A stretch of DNA of 64,000 nt from Rhodococcus sp. OK302 (GTDB taxonomy: Bacteria > Actinomycetota > Actinomycetes > Mycobacteriales > Mycobacteriaceae): assembly GCF_002245895.1 (NCBI RefSeq), contig NZ_NPJZ01000001.1, forward strand, positions 4,190,501-4,254,500, written 5' to 3'. The position numbers were made by a program, and so were the translations under genes. Position 1 is the stretch's first letter; every line of letters begins with the position of its first letter. Positions 9,480 to 18,600 of this stretch are shown piece by piece. The notes under the pieces are model-generated. The model did not search any database and was not told where the DNA came from. It saw nothing but the letters and a program-made list of their open reading frames with translations.

Positions 9480-9642
9480 CGAAACCTCCAAATGAATGCC
9501 TCCAACCTTCCGAATACGCCCGTACCAGTCCATCAAAACACCTCGGACATCAGGCTTTGTCATGCGCGACGAGAATTCACCCCCAGGGGGTGAATGCAGA
9601 CTGAGCAATATTGCGACGGCGAATGCGGCCTTAGGCTCGATT

Positions 9643-9713
9643 GAAAACCAGCGTGAATAATTCCTGGCCGAACCTCATATCGCGGCGCTGTCGGTATCGA
9701 ACGGTTCCCAGCG
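9643..9713 (+). pseudogene. 71-bp partial duplicate of the PPOX-fold gene at 13210
   Basis: This stretch matches 13222-13292, near the 5' end of the PPOX-fold gene, at 65 of 71 positions with no gaps. The identical core runs through GCGGCGCTGTCGGTATCGAA. Homology stops abruptly on both sides and an in-frame stop (GTGAATAA) is present, so it is a fragment left by duplication or deletion, not a gene. Confidence 0.8.
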
Positions 9714-9896
9714 TCGCGCGATTGCCACGCGGGCGGACGCCCGTGACGTTTGCACTCCTCACATGGTGGGTAACACGACTTTCGATGCTGCCTTTGTCAC
9801 CGACAGTCGTGCGCAGACCACGTGACACGTCGATTGCGACGTCCAACGGCCATCTGACCGAACCCAACTCGGCCGACGCGTCACTTCCGCGTCCAG

Positions 9897-10208
9897 ATGC
9901 GCAACGAAGGATCGGAAATCCTCATGGGATCGACCCCGGTGAGCGAGCCGCGAAGGTGGTCGTCCGCCGACTTTCGTGCCGACATCCGCTGGCAGGCAGC
10001 TGAACTGGACCTCGTCACCATCTTCAAGGCTTACCACGGCACGCACCGGGGGAACATTCCTCGGCATCGAACCGACGGGCCGGAAAATCCACTTCGAGAC
10101 GGTCCACGCAATGCGGCTGCGCGACGGAAAGATCGTCGAACACTGGGGAGTTGCCAACCTGCTCTCCTCACGCAGCAGCTCGGCGGCGTGCCTTCACCCG
10201 GAAAGTAG
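9897..10208 (+). pseudogene. SnoaL-like polyketide cyclase-type protein, frameshifted remnant
   Basis: Three successive pieces read as one SnoaL-like C-terminal half: DIRWQAAELDLVTIFKAYHG then THRG in one frame, TFLGIEPTGRKIHFETVHAM then RLRDGKIVEHWGVANLL in the next, and LTQQLGGVPSPGK with its TAG back in the first. The first shift is explained by one extra G in the run at 10048-10052; the second by one missing base near 10163-10168. The N-terminal half is absent. Related SnoaL-fold proteins are small cyclases, hydratases or isomerases. It lies just upstream of the FMN reductase. Either a decayed gene or two sequencing indels; the missing N-terminus favours decay. Confidence 0.65.
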
Positions 10209-10237
10209 CCCACACACGCAGGAACGGACACCCCACA

Positions 10238-10813
10238 ATGACCAAGATCGCGATTATCCTCGGCAGCACCCGACCCGGCCGCATTGGCGCACCCGTCGCG
10301 CAGTGGGTCCTCGACCACGCCAAGGAACGTACCGATGCCGACTACGAACTCGTCGATATTGCGGACTACAACCTGCCGCATCTCGACGAGACGCTACCTC
10401 CGTCAATGGGGCAGTACTCCCAGCCTCACACCAAGCGATGGGCAGCCAAGATCGCATCCTTCGACGGTTTCATCTTCGTCACCGCCGAGTACAACCACTC
10501 GATACCCGGCGCACTGAAGAATGCCATCGACTTCGTTTATGCAGAGTGGAACAACAAGGCGGCGGGTTTCGTCAGCTACGGCAGTGCCGGCGGCACACGC
10601 GCCGTCGAACACCTCAGGCTGGTGATGGCCGAGGTTCAGGTTGCCGATGTCCGCGCCCAAGTTGCGCTGTCGCTGTACACCGACTTCGTGAACTTCAGTG
10701 AGTTCACTCCGGCAGCCCATCACGCCGCATCACTCGGAGTGCTCTTCGATCAGGTTGTTGCGTGGAGCAGTGCTCTCGCACCCCTGCGCGGCGGTGCCGC
10801 CGTTGCTCGCTAA
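10238..10813 (+). CDS. NADPH-dependent FMN reductase / flavodoxin-fold oxidoreductase
   Basis: A 191-residue flavodoxin-fold protein. The N-terminal phosphate-binding loop IILGSTRPGRIG (residues 5-16) binds FMN, and the EYNHSIPGALKNAID block near residue 88 is the family signature of NAD(P)H-dependent FMN reductases and small quinone reductases. A later SYGSAGGTRAVEHLR block contributes to the flavin pocket. The start at 10238 follows CAGGAACGG about 12 bases upstream. Likely cytoplasmic; supplies reduced flavin or reduces quinones. The upstream gene is a broken SnoaL-like protein, so any former partnership is lost. Confidence 0.88.
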   Translation: MTKIAIILGSTRPGRIGAPVAQWVLDHAKERTDADYELVDIADYNLPHLDETLPPSMGQYSQPHTKRWAAKIASFDGFIFVTAEYNHSIPGALKNAIDFVYAEWNNKAAGFVSYGSAGGTRAVEHLRLVMAEVQVADVRAQVALSLYTDFVNFSEFTPAAHHAASLGVLFDQVVAWSSALAPLRGGAAVAR

Positions 10814-10959
10814 CCGAACCACCGTGCGGCGGAGCCCGTTTGGACTAGCTGTGACACGGGTACTTCAAAAGGGCTTGCCGTCGAACTCGTTCCGGCAGCC
10901 TCGACGGATTCCAACCTCGAAAGTTGTTGGGTAGGCGTCGGAAACCACAACCGAATGGG

Positions 10960-11667
10960 ATGGTGTTCGTCGTGAGGACTTCACGGGTTTGTGGCGGCCC
11001 ATTCGGGAATAGGTCTCGGTTCGTGGTGGTCGGGGCTGCCACGGTCCTTGTCCTCGCCCTTGGCAGCACCACCGCGTCGGCCGGAATCGACAACTCCAGC
11101 TCGATCGTCGATTCCAAAGGAAACCGGATAGAAGTCCTGCAGAGTGACACATTCATCCATTCGAGCCCTCCGCTCGACGGCTCGCCCCTCAGTGTCGAGT
11201 TCTTCCACGATGGCGCAGCCAGTGTGAAGATCGATGGCCCGGGCGCCGGCGGTTTCACCGGTACCAAACTGACGATCGGCTATCAGATCGGCTACCCCAT
11301 CTCTTTGCCCGGTGCGATCGTCGTCGTCAATTCGCCCAACCTCGACTGGGCGTTGGCGACCGACAACCACCTGAATATCGGAATTGCGTCCAATCCGACG
11401 CGTGACCGGGCAGGAGGGACTGCGGGAATCGGAGGCAACATCATTCCGTCGCAGCAACTACTTCTCAATCTGGCTCCGGGCGGAATCACTGATGTGCCAC
11501 TGCTGGCAAACCAGCCATTCGACGGTCCGGAAGCCACGGTGCGTTTGTCGGGCGTTCACGGATATGTGCAGGGTGCTGTCGGCCCGGTAACTATCCGTCC
11601 CTACGCAAAAGTGGTCACTTCCCAAGGTGACACAGTAGTGACTTATGGTGTGCAGCAACACCTTTAA
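10960..11667 (+). CDS. MspA-family outer-membrane porin
   Basis: A 235-residue secreted protein with a signal peptide (hydrophobic FVVVGAATVLVLALGSTTAS then A) followed by an MspA-type beta-barrel sequence: GNRIEVLQSDTFIHSSPPLD, FFHDGAASVKIDGPGAGGF, and IGYQIGYPI. MspA porins form octameric goblet-shaped channels for small hydrophilic solutes through the mycolic-acid outer membrane, which fits a mycolate-bearing actinobacterium. The start is uncertain: ATG at 10960 or GTG at 10972, which has GGGATGG about 9 bases upstream. It faces the lipoprotein gene at 11720, which ends 52 bases beyond its stop. Confident on family. Confidence 0.88.
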   Translation: MVFVVRTSRVCGGPFGNRSRFVVVGAATVLVLALGSTTASAGIDNSSSIVDSKGNRIEVLQSDTFIHSSPPLDGSPLSVEFFHDGAASVKIDGPGAGGFTGTKLTIGYQIGYPISLPGAIVVVNSPNLDWALATDNHLNIGIASNPTRDRAGGTAGIGGNIIPSQQLLLNLAPGGITDVPLLANQPFDGPEATVRLSGVHGYVQGAVGPVTIRPYAKVVTSQGDTVVTYGVQQHL

Positions 11668-11719
11668 AGAATTTAGCCGTGAACAGATTTTTGAGCTCGC
11701 CTGTCCCGGGTGGAACGAT

Positions 11720-12361
11720 TCAGCCCGTCACCTGCACCGGAAGCTGATCGAGCATCTGTACCGACGACCCGTCCCACAGGTAGCGCACGATCACCGGACC
11801 ACCGGTGGGATCAGCGGTGACGTCACCTGGTTCCAGCCACTTGTACTGCACCTCCACCGTGTAGTCATTTCCACCGACCACCTGGGTGAACGCGGTCGGC
11901 TTCGCGGTCGCGGTGCCGAGATACTCGCCGCCGGCAAAGAACAAGACGTTCGTCGGCGAACTCCCCGTTGCGCCCTCGATATCAGCAGTCACCGACACCA
12001 ACGTCGAGCAGGGCGCACCTGCCGACGTGGCCCGCCATGACCGACCAGAAAATGGTTCGAGCGATTGAACCGCTTCGCTCACGACCGGCGAACTGATATC
12101 GACGCAGGCCCGTGCCTCCGGAGGCACGTATGCAGGCGGCGGCGGTGTCTCCGATTCAGGTGCATCGACGACAGTCGAGTGCAGCGAACTCGCCGATGGC
12201 ATTTCTGACGCGGGAACAGTAACCGGAGTCCGGCTCACCGAAACGGGCACGGTTGACGACGATGAACCCACGCTCACAGGTCCATCGGTATCGACACCGG
12301 AACACGCGGTGAGGGCCAATGAAAAGAGTCCTACAGCGACAAACAACTGACGATTCTTCAT
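11720..12361 (-). CDS. LppP/LprE-type lipoprotein
   Basis: A 213-residue lipoprotein. The short N-terminus MKNRQLFVAVGLFSLALTAC is a lipoprotein signal with lipobox LTAC (Cys20). A Ser/Thr/Pro-rich linker (residues 22-85) leads to a C-terminal domain with paired cysteines (ARACVDISS and GAPCSTLV) and the LFFAGGEYLGTATAKPTAF block typical of LppP/LprE proteins. Anchored to the outer face of the cytoplasmic membrane; function of the family is not established. The start is fixed by the signal peptide although the frame extends 78 codons upstream. It is convergent with the MspA-type porin. Confidence 0.8.
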   Translation of the reverse strand: MKNRQLFVAVGLFSLALTACSGVDTDGPVSVGSSSSTVPVSVSRTPVTVPASEMPSASSLHSTVVDAPESETPPPPAYVPPEARACVDISSPVVSEAVQSLEPFSGRSWRATSAGAPCSTLVSVTADIEGATGSSPTNVLFFAGGEYLGTATAKPTAFTQVVGGNDYTVEVQYKWLEPGDVTADPTGGPVIVRYLWDGSSVQMLDQLPVQVTG

Positions 12362-12468
12362 ATGACGTAAATCCCACTCAATCCGCTTACTGTTACACAG
12401 CATTGGGGTTAAGCGTGAGCGATCCGCACCGATTCGTGACGTCAGAACCTTCGTTTTCGGGCAATGAA

Positions 12469-13074
12469 TCAGACAGCTGAGCGGCGGGCAACGATCGCAC
12501 CGTGCGGCCGGTAGCCGGGGCCGGTTCTCGTATATGTCTCGACCGTTTCGAATCCCGCCGCGAGCAGCTCTAACCGCAATCCTTCCACGGGCCACCGATA
12601 CGCCTCGACCACAAGATGCGCGAACGGTTCGACCGTCGCACCCTCGAAGAACCCGAGTAGGAGTCCACCCCCTGGTCTGATGCAGCGCGCAAACTCAGCC
12701 AATATCGTGCGCAACTCCGCGGGCGGCGTGTGGATTATCGAGTACCACGACAGCACACCACCCAGTGAACCATCCGGCACGTTCAACGTTTCCAGCCTTC
12801 CGACTCGGAACGGTACATCCGGAAACCTAGCCTTCGCGTGCACGATGAACTCCGGCACCAGGTCGACGCCCTCGATCTCGACCCCGCGTTCGAATAGGTA
12901 GTTGGTCCACTGGCCAGACCCGCAGCCGGCGTCGACAACGGGACCATCGATTCCCTGCGACCAGGCCGACACCAACTCCCGATCCGCGCAGTGCACCGAA
13001 TCCATCGATCCGAAAGCGTCGACGCACTCGTCCACCCGCTCGGCATAGGCATCGCGCACACGATCGATTTGCAT
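12469..13074 (-). CDS. Class I SAM-dependent methyltransferase
   Basis: A 201-residue protein with the class I methyltransferase fold. Motif I is VVDAGCGSGQWTNYL (about residues 46-60), the acidic end of beta-2 is EGVDLVPEF, and VLSWYSIIHTPP marks the post-motif region. It resembles the small stand-alone methyltransferases (Methyltransf_11/25) common in actinobacteria. Substrate not determinable. It lies upstream of the lipoprotein gene on the same strand with a 107-bp gap, so may or may not be co-transcribed. Confidence 0.82.
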   Translation of the reverse strand: MQIDRVRDAYAERVDECVDAFGSMDSVHCADRELVSAWSQGIDGPVVDAGCGSGQWTNYLFERGVEIEGVDLVPEFIVHAKARFPDVPFRVGRLETLNVPDGSLGGVLSWYSIIHTPPAELRTILAEFARCIRPGGGLLLGFFEGATVEPFAHLVVEAYRWPVEGLRLELLAAGFETVETYTRTGPGYRPHGAIVARRSAV

Positions 13075-13209
13075 GGACCGAATCCTAGACGGCGAGAACG
13101 TCTCTCACACATTCTTTGTGGCACAAGACTGCCAATCAGATGTTCTTGACCAGCGCCAGAAACTGACGAAGTCATTTCGCGACGTCAACGACCGTTGTAG
13201 TCTCGGATT

Positions 13210-13635
13210 ATGGCACTCTCCGAAAATGAGCGTGAGCAATTCCTGGCCGAACCCCATATAGCGGCGCTGTCGGTATCGAACGGTTCCCAGCGCGGTCCGT
13301 TGACCCTCCCTATCTGGTATCTCTATTCGCCAGGAGGAAGTCCCTGGGTTCTGACGGGGAAGGGCTCGACAAAGGCCCGCCTGATCGAGTCTGCCGGGCA
13401 CTTCTCACTCATGGCGCAACGACTTGAACCGACAATTCGCTATGTGAGCGTCGAAGGTCCCGTCGACAAGATCGTTCCGGGCACAGACGAAATGTTGGTC
13501 GAAGTGTCGCGGCGGTACCTGGCTCCGGAAAAAATCGACGGGTATCTCGATTTCGCGCGTTCACAGCTGGGCGAACAGGTTGCCATCTACATGACTCCAC
13601 AACACTGGCTGTCTGCCGACCTCGGGCAACTCTAG
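13210..13635 (+). CDS. Pyridoxamine 5'-phosphate oxidase-fold (PPOX/FDOR) protein
   Basis: A 141-residue split-barrel flavin/F420-binding protein. FLAEPHIAALSVSNGSQRGP then LTLPIWYLYSPGGSPWVLTG (residues 11-50) is the N-terminal strand pair of PPOX-class oxidoreductases, followed by KARLIESAGHFSLMAQ. Actinobacterial members use F420 or FMN and reduce or oxidise diverse small molecules; substrate unknown. ATG at 13210 is the first plausible start. A 71-bp fragment of its 5' region is duplicated at 9643-9713. Confidence 0.82.
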   Translation: MALSENEREQFLAEPHIAALSVSNGSQRGPLTLPIWYLYSPGGSPWVLTGKGSTKARLIESAGHFSLMAQRLEPTIRYVSVEGPVDKIVPGTDEMLVEVSRRYLAPEKIDGYLDFARSQLGEQVAIYMTPQHWLSADLGQL

Positions 13636-13716
13636 GACCGCAGACCGGTTACAGAACGACGCAGTCAGTCGCGTGCTGGGTCGTCATCAGGCACCATCGG
13701 GGGCATCCCCGCTCCG

Positions 13717-15399
13717 TCAGCGGGCCCGTTCGACCCTGGCTTCATCCCACACCGGAGACTCACTCTCGTACACATTCCCGTCCGAACCGAAAACAAGGAA
13801 CCTGTCGAACCCACGCGCAAACCAACGATCATGGGTAACCGAGATGACGGTGCCGGCGAACTGCGCGATCCCCTGCTCCAGGGCATCCGCCGAATGAAGG
13901 TCGAGGTTGTCGGTCGGCTCGTCGAGCAACAGCATCGTGGCGCCGGAAAGTTCCAGGAGCAGGATCTGCAGGCGCGCCTGTTGACCACCGGACAGATCGT
14001 CGTACTTCTGCTCCGCGGCTAGGGACAGTCCGTAGCGATCAAGAGCCCGGCTCGCCGCTTCGCGCCCCATCCCATGTCGATGCTCGTCGCCCATGTGCAG
14101 GATCTCGAGCAGCGTGTTCCCGGTCAGGTCTGGCCGAGAATGCGTCTGGGCAAATAGTCCCGGACGGACCCGAGCGCCCAACGTCGCTGTGCCGCCGTGC
14201 TTTACCGGAGCGATGTCGAGCGCCTCGACCGGTAGGTGCTCGGTTCCCGGGTCGGTTCCTCCACCCGCCAAGAGTCGCAGGAAGTGCGACTTCCCCGACC
14301 CGTTGGAGCCCAACACGGCAACTCGATCTCCGTACCAGATTTCGGTATCGAACGGCTTCATCAACCCGGTCAGCTCGAGATTTTGGCATACCAAGGCGCG
14401 CTTGGCTGTTCGTCCACCGGAGAGCCGAACAGTCACCTTCTGCTGCAGCGGAATTGCCTCGGGTGGCCCCGCCGCCTCGAACTTCGCCAGCCTGGTTTGC
14501 GACGCGTGATACCGAGCAGCGACGCCGTCGTTGAACTTGGCCTTCTCACGCAATCGGAGAACCAGGGCACGCAGTTTCACAAGTTCTTCGTCCCAACGCC
14601 GACGCAGTTCTTCGAAGCGAGCGTTGCGATCCTCACGAGCTTGGTGATAACTAACCAGACCACCACCGTGTGTCCACGACGTAGCGCCGCTGATTCCTGG
14701 TTCCAGGGTGACGATGTGAGTCGCGGCGTTGGCAATCAGTTCGCGATCGTGGCTGACGAACAGGACCACCTTCGCAGACTCCGAGATCGTCTTTTCCAAC
14801 CATCGCTTTCCCGGTACGTCGAGGTAGTTGTCGGGCTCGTCCAGAAGAAGTGCGTCGTCAGGCCCGGCGAACAGTGCTTCCAGAACCAACCGCTTCTGTT
14901 CTCCTCCACTGAGCGAGTTGGCTGCTCGCCACTTCGCGACGTCGTAGGGCACGCCGAGAGCCGAAGTGGTGACCTTGTCCCAGAAGTCTTCCGTTTCGTA
15001 GCCGCCCACGTCCGCCCAATCGGCCAGAGCGTGCGAATACTTCATCTGAGTCGATTCTTCGTCGCGCTCGATCAGCGTGTTCTCCGCGGTTTCGAGTGCC
15101 AGTGCTGCGTCGCGGATCGGGGCGGGTGACACGGATAGCAGCAGATCACGCACGGTGGACTCGTCACGAACTTGGCCGACGAACTGGCGCATCACGCCCA
15201 GCGTTCCTGATCGCGTAACAGCCCCTTCGTCTGCGGCCGCATCCCCGGAGATGATGCGGAGCAACGTAGTTTTGCCGGTCCCGTTCGGGCCGATCAATGC
15301 AGTCTTGGCGCCGTTGCCGACTCGAAAGCTCACACCGCTGAGCAACTGTCGACCATCGGGGAGGAAGTAATCGACATCGGCAATGTTGAGGTGAGTCAC
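13717..15399 (-). CDS. ABC-F family ATPase
   Basis: A 560-residue protein with two ABC nucleotide-binding domains and no membrane domain. First domain: Walker A GPNGTGKTT (about residues 38-46), signature LSGGEQKR, Walker B LLLDEPDN. Second domain: GSNGSGKSH, LSGGQQAR, LLLDEPTDNLD. The intervening linker is charged and helical (EELRRRWDEELVKLR), as in the ABC-F arm that inserts into the ribosomal E site. ABC-F proteins act on ribosomes in translation control or antibiotic protection; which role applies is unknown. ATG at 15399 is the natural start. Stand-alone gene, convergent with the PPOX-fold gene. Confidence 0.92.
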   Translation of the reverse strand: MTHLNIADVDYFLPDGRQLLSGVSFRVGNGAKTALIGPNGTGKTTLLRIISGDAAADEGAVTRSGTLGVMRQFVGQVRDESTVRDLLLSVSPAPIRDAALALETAENTLIERDEESTQMKYSHALADWADVGGYETEDFWDKVTTSALGVPYDVAKWRAANSLSGGEQKRLVLEALFAGPDDALLLDEPDNYLDVPGKRWLEKTISESAKVVLFVSHDRELIANAATHIVTLEPGISGATSWTHGGGLVSYHQAREDRNARFEELRRRWDEELVKLRALVLRLREKAKFNDGVAARYHASQTRLAKFEAAGPPEAIPLQQKVTVRLSGGRTAKRALVCQNLELTGLMKPFDTEIWYGDRVAVLGSNGSGKSHFLRLLAGGGTDPGTEHLPVEALDIAPVKHGGTATLGARVRPGLFAQTHSRPDLTGNTLLEILHMGDEHRHGMGREAASRALDRYGLSLAAEQKYDDLSGGQQARLQILLLELSGATMLLLDEPTDNLDLHSADALEQGIAQFAGTVISVTHDRWFARGFDRFLVFGSDGNVYESESPVWDEARVERAR

Positions 15400-15646
15400 G
15401 GCATCAAGAGAACCCTACCCACGTCCATCTGCCAAACCAATAATTCGCTGATCGACCCAGGCCCCGCATTCGAGTCGGAGTAGACCACGCCGGTGTCGAT
15501 CCACTTGGTGTGCAGCTGTTGGGATTTGAGAAATTCAGCCTCTGCACGAAACGAATCTGCGCGTTTCGCTTCGGGCGGCAGGGAACGTGTCTAGATTCAG
15601 GATAATCTGCGTCCACATCGCGGCGCTGCCTCTGAAAGGACCGACG

Positions 15647-17254
15647 ATGCAGTTCAACCTCGCAGACGTTTTCGAGACAGTCGCCAGCTCCGTACCGGAT
15701 CGCGTTGCATTGACCTACGAAGGCGAGAACTTCTCTTACGGCCAGTTGGACGCAGAGGCCAACAGGACCGCCCATCTACTCACGAAGGCAGGCATCTCCC
15801 GGGGCGACCATGTCGCCCTGTTCCTGAAGAACAGCGTCGAACACGTCACTTCAATTCTTGGATTGATCAAGATCCGCGCGGTGCCGATCAACGTGAACTA
15901 CCGGTACACGCCCGCCGAACTCGAGTACATCTTCACCAACTCCGACTCGGTCGCGGTGGTCGTGGAACTCCCCGAACATCAGCGTGTCCTCGCTTCACTT
16001 CTCGACGCATGCCCGAAGGTGCGGGCGGTAATCGTGATTGGCGACATCACCACCGAACTGCTCACCGCCGCGAAGGCACGCGCAGTGACCGTCGTTTCCT
16101 TAGCCGAGGCCCGCGAGTTGCCGTCCACCGGGGAGTTCGAAACCCGCACGGGCGACGACCTGTACCTGCTCTACACGGGAGGGACCACCGGATACCCGAA
16201 GGGCGTCATGTGGCGGCAGGACGACTTTTTCCGTAAGCCGCTCTCCGGCGGAAACCCGTACGGCGAAGGGCCACGGCAGGATCTCGCCGAGATCGCCAGT
16301 GCTGCAAAGGAATTTCCCGAACTCTCATTCCTCATTGCCGCACCGCTCATGCACGGCGCTGCGTTGTATTCGCTGTTCACCTTCTTCACCCTCGGCGCTC
16401 GCGTAGTCCTGCGGCGCGACTTCGACCCCAAGAAGGTCGTCGAAGCGATCGAGAAGGATTCGGTACAGGTGATCCTGATCGTCGGCGACGGCATGGGGAT
16501 GCCGTTGGTCGACGAGATGGAACGTCGCAAGGGTGAGGTCGATTTCAGCTCCCTGTTCTCGATCACTTCGGGCGGTGCAATCTGGTCCACCAGCGTTCGG
16601 GACCGCATGCTGGCAGTCAAGCCGGACCTGCTGTTGCGGGACAACTTCGGCGCCTCGGAGTCCGGTAACGACGGCGCCTTCTCCATTGACGAGGCCGGCA
16701 ATCTACGAATGCCGCCCTCTCCGAACATGGTCCTGGTCGACGAGCGACTGAACGAGATCCCGGCCGGCTCCGAGGACGTGGGTTACATCGCGCGCATCGG
16801 CAACGTCCCGCTCGGCTATTACAAAGACGAGGACAAGACTGCTCGGACGTTTCCGACCCGTGAGGACGGTACCCGACTGTCAGTGCTCGGTGACATGGGC
16901 AAGGTCGAAGCAGACGGCACCATCGTCTTTCTCGGCCGTGGCTCGCAATGCATCAACACCGGCGGCGAGAAAGTCTTCGCCGAAGAGGTCGAGGCAGCCC
17001 TTCACGCCCACCCGTCGATCGTCGACGCACTTGTCGTCCCCGCACCCGACGCACGCATGGGCCAGCAGGTCGCAGCGGTGATCGCAATCTACCCCGGAGC
17101 GCCGGAACTAACCCTGGACGACGTTCAGGAACACTGCCGTAAGACGTTGGCCGGCTATAAGATTCCGCGCACGATCGTGCTGGTCGACGAAGTCAAACGA
17201 ACCCCCGCCGGCAAAGCCGACTACCGCTGGGCGACGACTCTGGCATCCGCCTAA
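15647..17254 (+). CDS. Acyl-CoA synthetase (FadD19-like AMP-forming ligase)
   Basis: A 535-residue adenylate-forming enzyme. The P-loop is LLYTGGTTGYPKGVMWR (about residues 178-194), the adenine motif is in DNFGASESGNDG, the hinge is GDMGKVEADG, and the C-terminal lysine lies in RTPAGKADYRW. The YTGGTTGxPKGVMWR form and overall length resemble the actinobacterial FadD19/FadD17 group, which activates branched or steroid side-chain acids; that assignment is inference. The start at 15647 has AAAGGA 7 bases upstream. It forms acyl-AMP then acyl-CoA. No catabolic neighbour is adjacent. Confidence 0.88.
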   Translation: MQFNLADVFETVASSVPDRVALTYEGENFSYGQLDAEANRTAHLLTKAGISRGDHVALFLKNSVEHVTSILGLIKIRAVPINVNYRYTPAELEYIFTNSDSVAVVVELPEHQRVLASLLDACPKVRAVIVIGDITTELLTAAKARAVTVVSLAEARELPSTGEFETRTGDDLYLLYTGGTTGYPKGVMWRQDDFFRKPLSGGNPYGEGPRQDLAEIASAAKEFPELSFLIAAPLMHGAALYSLFTFFTLGARVVLRRDFDPKKVVEAIEKDSVQVILIVGDGMGMPLVDEMERRKGEVDFSSLFSITSGGAIWSTSVRDRMLAVKPDLLLRDNFGASESGNDGAFSIDEAGNLRMPPSPNMVLVDERLNEIPAGSEDVGYIARIGNVPLGYYKDEDKTARTFPTREDGTRLSVLGDMGKVEADGTIVFLGRGSQCINTGGEKVFAEEVEAALHAHPSIVDALVVPAPDARMGQQVAAVIAIYPGAPELTLDDVQEHCRKTLAGYKIPRTIVLVDEVKRTPAGKADYRWATTLASA

Positions 17255-17308
17255 TCCGGGAAGGGCTCGCTCTGGTGACGCGCGATCGATTCGTCCGGTC
17301 GCGGTCGA

Positions 17309-17503
17309 TCATGCTCTGGACCTCGCCTTGATCGGTGCGGTTATGGCCGACCCGGCGCTCCCTGACAGCCCTTCGGTAAGCAAGGTCTGCCACGAACCGC
17401 AATGGCAGCGCAGGTAGGTGACGGTCCCTTCGCTCGTCCGATGCCGAGATTCGGCCTCCCAGCGGTGGATGCAACTGACCGGCGCGATCCCTGTTCTTGT
17501 CAT
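17309..17503 (-). CDS. Small putative zinc-binding protein
   Basis: A 64-residue protein with the core CIHRWEAESRHRTSEGTVTY followed by LRCHCGSW. The CxH...CxC arrangement and the ESRHxTSEGxVxYxRCxCG pattern match a family of very short actinobacterial proteins I recognise only as conserved hypotheticals. The Cys/His spacing suggests a zinc ribbon. ATG at 17503 is the chosen start. It lies convergent to the acyl-CoA synthetase. Function unknown. Confidence 0.55.
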   Translation of the reverse strand: MTRTGIAPVSCIHRWEAESRHRTSEGTVTYLRCHCGSWQTLLTEGLSGSAGSAITAPIKARSRA

Positions 17504-17667
17504 GCGACAAGCATGATGTAAGGGCCTTATGCAATTCAACCCTTACGTGACGATGCGATGACACTGGCCACCCCAGGGAGGTGCCCAGCCGCGTTCTTTC
17601 CTCGATGGAAACTGTTGTCGCACCGCATGATCAGCATCAACGGGTAAAGTCGGACACGGCGCTCGGC

Positions 17668-18066
17668 TCAGATGATATCGGGGTTCCATGTAACGACCGC
17701 CCAGATCACGAACACGTTGAGGGCGATGATCGTGATCGCCCACCACGGGTAGTAGGGCAACCACAGGAAATTGACGACGATCGAGATACCGCAAATCACC
17801 AGGGCGCCGACCCTAGCCCACGTCGACCCTGTGAACAACATGACACCGACCGCCACGATGACGATACCGAGGACGAGGTGGATCCATCCCCACGCGGTCA
17901 GATTGAGCTGGTAGGTGTACTCGGGGCCCGCCACGATGAGGTCGTCCTTGGCTATCGCGGAGATACCCTGCAAGAATTCGAGCACACCGACGGTGACTAG
18001 AAGAACCGCTCCGCCTAACGTCGCTGTCTTGGCCAGAGCTTGCTTGACTAGTATTTCCTCGGACAT
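17668..18066 (-). CDS. Four-helix membrane protein (DUF7144-like)
   Basis: A 132-residue integral membrane protein with four hydrophobic segments: LGGAVLLVTVGVLEFLQGIS, LTAWGWIHLVLGIVIVAVGV, ARVGALVICGISIVVNFLW, and WAITIIALNVFVIWAVV. The FLQGISAI and WGWIHLVLG motifs are characteristic of a common actinobacterial family annotated as DUF7144. No enzymatic motif. The N-terminal KQALAKTATLGG is cytoplasmic. Function unknown. Confidence 0.75.
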   Translation of the reverse strand: MSEEILVKQALAKTATLGGAVLLVTVGVLEFLQGISAIAKDDLIVAGPEYTYQLNLTAWGWIHLVLGIVIVAVGVMLFTGSTWARVGALVICGISIVVNFLWLPYYPWWAITIIALNVFVIWAVVTWNPDII

Positions 18067-18600
18067 AGCCGCCCCTTTGTGGTCTCACGTGCGAAACCGA
18101 CGGGTGCCTCTTCCATCCGCCCCGCGCGGGATCGTGCGGACCGGGTACCCGCTGGACCGCGCACGAACCGCTCCGCACACCGAAACCAAGGCCCTCCACA
18201 TTGTGTGCGCGCCACCGACGACGATCGACCAACCCCGGGCCTTCTATATCGCTGTCGATCCGTAGGGTTAAACAAGCATCTCGGCACCTGTCGGGGGCCT
18301 TTCACAATGGGTCTTCCGCGCAGTGTGCGCGAGGCGGCAGGCGATGGACGTACCCGACTTCCCTGCTCTTGCGCCTTGGGGTTTCGACATGACCCGATCG
18401 GTTATGACAAAGCTGCGAGACGTTGTTCGTCAGCGGCAAGGTCGCCGCACGCGGCCTGCCTTCCGGCTGGAGACTTACGCCGGGGGGCCGGCAGGTTCTC
18501 ACCGCCCCATGCACTCCCCACATCCGGAAAGGACCGACAGTTCAGCGGGTCCGCGCGATCTACTGCAACCAGCAACCATCCGAGGTGATGGTCAGATGGG
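18067..18600. other. Non-coding or decayed stretch
   Basis: 534 bases upstream of the possible rep fragment. Open frames exist on both strands but are Arg/Pro/Ser-rich and match nothing I recognise. It may be decayed accessory DNA. Confidence 0.3.

Noticed and set aside
17193..17564. Minus frame of 123 codons overlapping the 64-residue zinc protein
   Set aside because: It is in another frame and is Arg/Ser-rich with no motif; the shorter protein has a conserved Cys/His pattern.
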